The notes beneath the pieces were generated by a model. That model searched no databases and was not told the DNA's origin. It saw only the letters and a program-made list of their open reading frames with translations. This document shows, piece after piece, positions 5,765-6,854 of a DNA stretch of 6,854 nt (positions within the stretch are counted from its first letter, which is position 1; each line of letters opens with the position of its first letter). The DNA comes from CAYQPF01 sp964419225. GTDB lineage: Bacteria > Cloacimonadota > Cloacimonadia > Cloacimonadales > CAYQPF01. The stretch spans positions 1-6,854 of the forward strand of contig CAYQPF010000212.1 in the NCBI GenBank assembly GCA_964419225.1, in the 5' to 3' direction. The translations under genes were made by a program, and so were the position numbers.

Positions 5765-5792
5765 ATTATGCAGATGGAAGATGTTTCGTCAA
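5765..5792 (-). promoter_or_regulatory. Sigma70-type promoter of the membrane protein-helicase operon
   Basis: On the minus strand, TTGACG (5792-5787) and CATAAT (5770-5765) each match the sigma70 consensus at five of six positions, with a 16-base spacer. Transcription is predicted to start near 5758. That leaves a leader of about 20 bases to the ATG at 5739 and excludes the ATG at 5766 as the start. Confidence 0.6.
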
Positions 5793-5812
5793 TAAAATCT
5801 ATAAAAAAGTGT

Positions 5813-5840
5813 GCAGAGGGCAGTATGCAGTGGGCAGTTG
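5813..5840 (+). repeat. GC-rich heptamer tandem repeat (GCAGTNN type) upstream of the ligase gene
   Basis: Four 7-nt units in register: GCAGAGG, GCAGTAT, GCAGTGG, GCAGTTG. It is the same family as the minus-oriented tract at 631-665 and lies in the divergent gap between the helicase operon and the acyl-CoA ligase. The open ligase frame runs through it without a stop, which creates a false upstream GTG start at 5811. Confidence 0.7.
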
Positions 5841-5900
5841 AAGAGAAAAGAAAAAATGAGCTTGACTCAAAAACAGGGCAATGCTAATAATGTATTTTTT

Positions 5901-5909
5901 AAGGGAGGT
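5901..5909 (+). promoter_or_regulatory. Strong ribosome binding site deciding a TTG start for the acyl-CoA ligase
   Basis: AAGGGAGGT is close to the full anti-Shine-Dalgarno complement, and its GGAGG core ends 4 bases before TTG at 5913. The upstream alternatives, GTG at 5811 and ATG at 5856, lie in or near the heptamer tract with only purine-rich, weak ribosome binding sites. I see no convincing promoter; TATAAA at 5800-5805 lacks a -35 partner. Confidence 0.55.
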
Positions 5910-5912
5910 AGT

Positions 5913-6824
5913 TTGAGAACTCTAAAGACACACACATTAGGGGAGTTGTTGCAGAATACAGTTGAAAAATTTCCCAACCGACCAGCCTTATCGATGCTGG
6001 ATGAGACACCATTAACATATAAAGAGCTAAACTCACAGATACAAACAGTGAAACAATTCCTTTTTGATCAGGGAATCAATAAAGGAGATAAGGTTGCGAT
6101 AGTAAGCGAAAACATGCCCAATTGGGGTGTCGCTTATTTTGCCATCACGAGTATGGGTGCTGTTGCTGTACCGGTATTAAAAGATTTTCACCATAACGAG
6201 ATTATCCATATTATCAGACACTCCGGGACAAAGTTGGTTTTTATTTCCAATCATCAGTATTATAAAATAGTGGGATATGAATTAGATCCGAATATTCCTT
6301 TTGTTTTGATAGAGTCATTTACAGTGATCACACCTTTTGTTGGGAAGGATAAGATCAAAGAGTTTATTTTTGAAGGAAACCGTCAGTTTCAGAAGTATAA
6401 AACCAAGGCGATGAAAACTATTGGCTTATGGAAGACTGACGTTGACGAAGATGACTTGGCCGCCATAATCTATACTTCAGGGACGACCGGAAGTTCGAAG
6501 GGTGTGATGCTGAGTCACAAGAATTTAGTTTCAGATGCTTTGATCACCACGAATTATATCCAGAAAGTTGATGAGAATGATAAGATGATCTCAATTTTAC
6601 CTTTGGCACATACTTACGAATGTACTTTGGGGTTGATTTTGCCGATTTTGGCAGGAGCGAGTGTATATTATTTGGACAAGCCTCCGACTGCAGCTGTTTT
6701 ACTGCCCGCAATGCAGAAAGTTAAACCGACAATGATTCTGACAGTTCCCCTGATTATGGAGAAGATCTTTAAGATCAAGATCTTACCTTCTTTCAATAAA
6801 AATCCTTTGTTAAAAGTACTCTAA
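5913..6824 (+). CDS. Long-chain acyl-CoA synthetase (AMP-forming), cut short by an in-frame TAA
   Basis: The N-terminal half of an ANL-superfamily fatty acyl-CoA ligase (COG1022-like), which activates fatty acids through an acyl-adenylate. From the TTG start the product is 303 residues; complete members are about 550-640. It begins with the family-like TLGELLQNTVEKFPNRPALS, has the nucleotide-binding loop YTSGTTGSSKG (187-197, Lys196) and the LPLAHTYE segment (229-236), and then LDKPPTAAVLLPAMQKVKPT. It ends at NPLLKVL followed by TAA (6822-6824). The ten codons after the stop encode NFPQTRKLLQ, which matches the family continuation (members I recall run LYKIP..RK), so TAA replaces a conserved Tyr codon. 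The later adenylation motifs, the hinge and the C-terminal catalytic lysine lie beyond the stop and outside the window. The short product is therefore unlikely to work as a ligase. Nonsense mutation, assembly error and readthrough are all possible. Confidence 0.85.
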   Translation: MRTLKTHTLGELLQNTVEKFPNRPALSMLDETPLTYKELNSQIQTVKQFLFDQGINKGDKVAIVSENMPNWGVAYFAITSMGAVAVPVLKDFHHNEIIHIIRHSGTKLVFISNHQYYKIVGYELDPNIPFVLIESFTVITPFVGKDKIKEFIFEGNRQFQKYKTKAMKTIGLWKTDVDEDDLAAIIYTSGTTGSSKGVMLSHKNLVSDALITTNYIQKVDENDKMISILPLAHTYECTLGLILPILAGASVYYLDKPPTAAVLLPAMQKVKPTMILTVPLIMEKIFKIKILPSFNKNPLLKVL

Positions 6825-6854
6825 AATTTCCCTCAAACCCGTAAGCTTCTTCAA

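Noticed and set aside
5800..5805. TATAAA as -10 of a ligase promoter
   Set aside because: There is no acceptable -35 at 16-18 bases upstream, and A/T-rich hexamers are expected by chance here.
6815..6854. A frameshift rather than a stop substitution in the ligase
   Set aside because: The two other frames after the stop give less family-like sequence, and one soon hits a TAA, whereas the original frame continues with NFPQTRKLLQ.

Overview
The window has four intact or near-intact genes, one gene remnant at its left edge, and an unusually high density of short-period degenerate tandem repeats between and inside the genes. It is AT-rich bacterial DNA with Shine-Dalgarno-led genes, sigma70-like promoters and standard stop codons (TAA, TAG and TGA are all used). 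The acyl-CoA ligase, the nuclease-helicase and the repeat vocabulary together suggest an uncultured lineage of the FCB group, with Cloacimonadota as my best guess. This is an impression from sequence style. No rRNA or other marker gene is present to prove it.

Layout: (1) 1-124, minus strand, is a piece of a pentapeptide-repeat gene running off the left edge and lacking a start codon. (2) 141-345 is a chain of perfect or near-perfect hairpins with a repeated GGGAGAAGA word; its open frame does not look like a protein. (3) 350-1081 is a long gene-free stretch with several heptamer and decamer repeats. (4) 1109-2008 is an alpha/beta hydrolase carrying about 47 extra codons made of GGCGTCA heptamer repeats, in frame. 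(5) 2305-3015 is an exported or membrane-anchored ankyrin-repeat protein, probably started from TTG after a structured leader. (6) 5739-3109, minus strand, is a two-gene operon: a small membrane protein, then a PD-(D/E)XK nuclease fused to an XPD/DinG-type iron-sulfur helicase. (7) 5913-6824, plus strand, is a long-chain acyl-CoA synthetase (AMP-forming) that stops at TAA where the family has a conserved tyrosine; family-like sequence continues in frame to the window end.

The main signal that ordinary gene annotation does not explain is the heptamer repeats. At least six loci in 6.9 kb have tandem 7-nt units, in two groups: an AT-rich RTTARTR group and a GC-rich GGCAGTN/GGCGTCA group. Seven is coprime with three, so a tract reads through all three frames. 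The AT-rich units therefore supply stop codons in every frame on both strands, and one forms the stop codon of the helicase gene. The GC-rich GGCGTCA and GCAGTGG units have no stop in any forward frame, and such units sit inside the hydrolase gene. Apart from this repeat system I see no CRISPR array, tRNA, rRNA, integrase or transposase. The nuclease-helicase with its membrane partner is the only candidate for a DNA-processing system.
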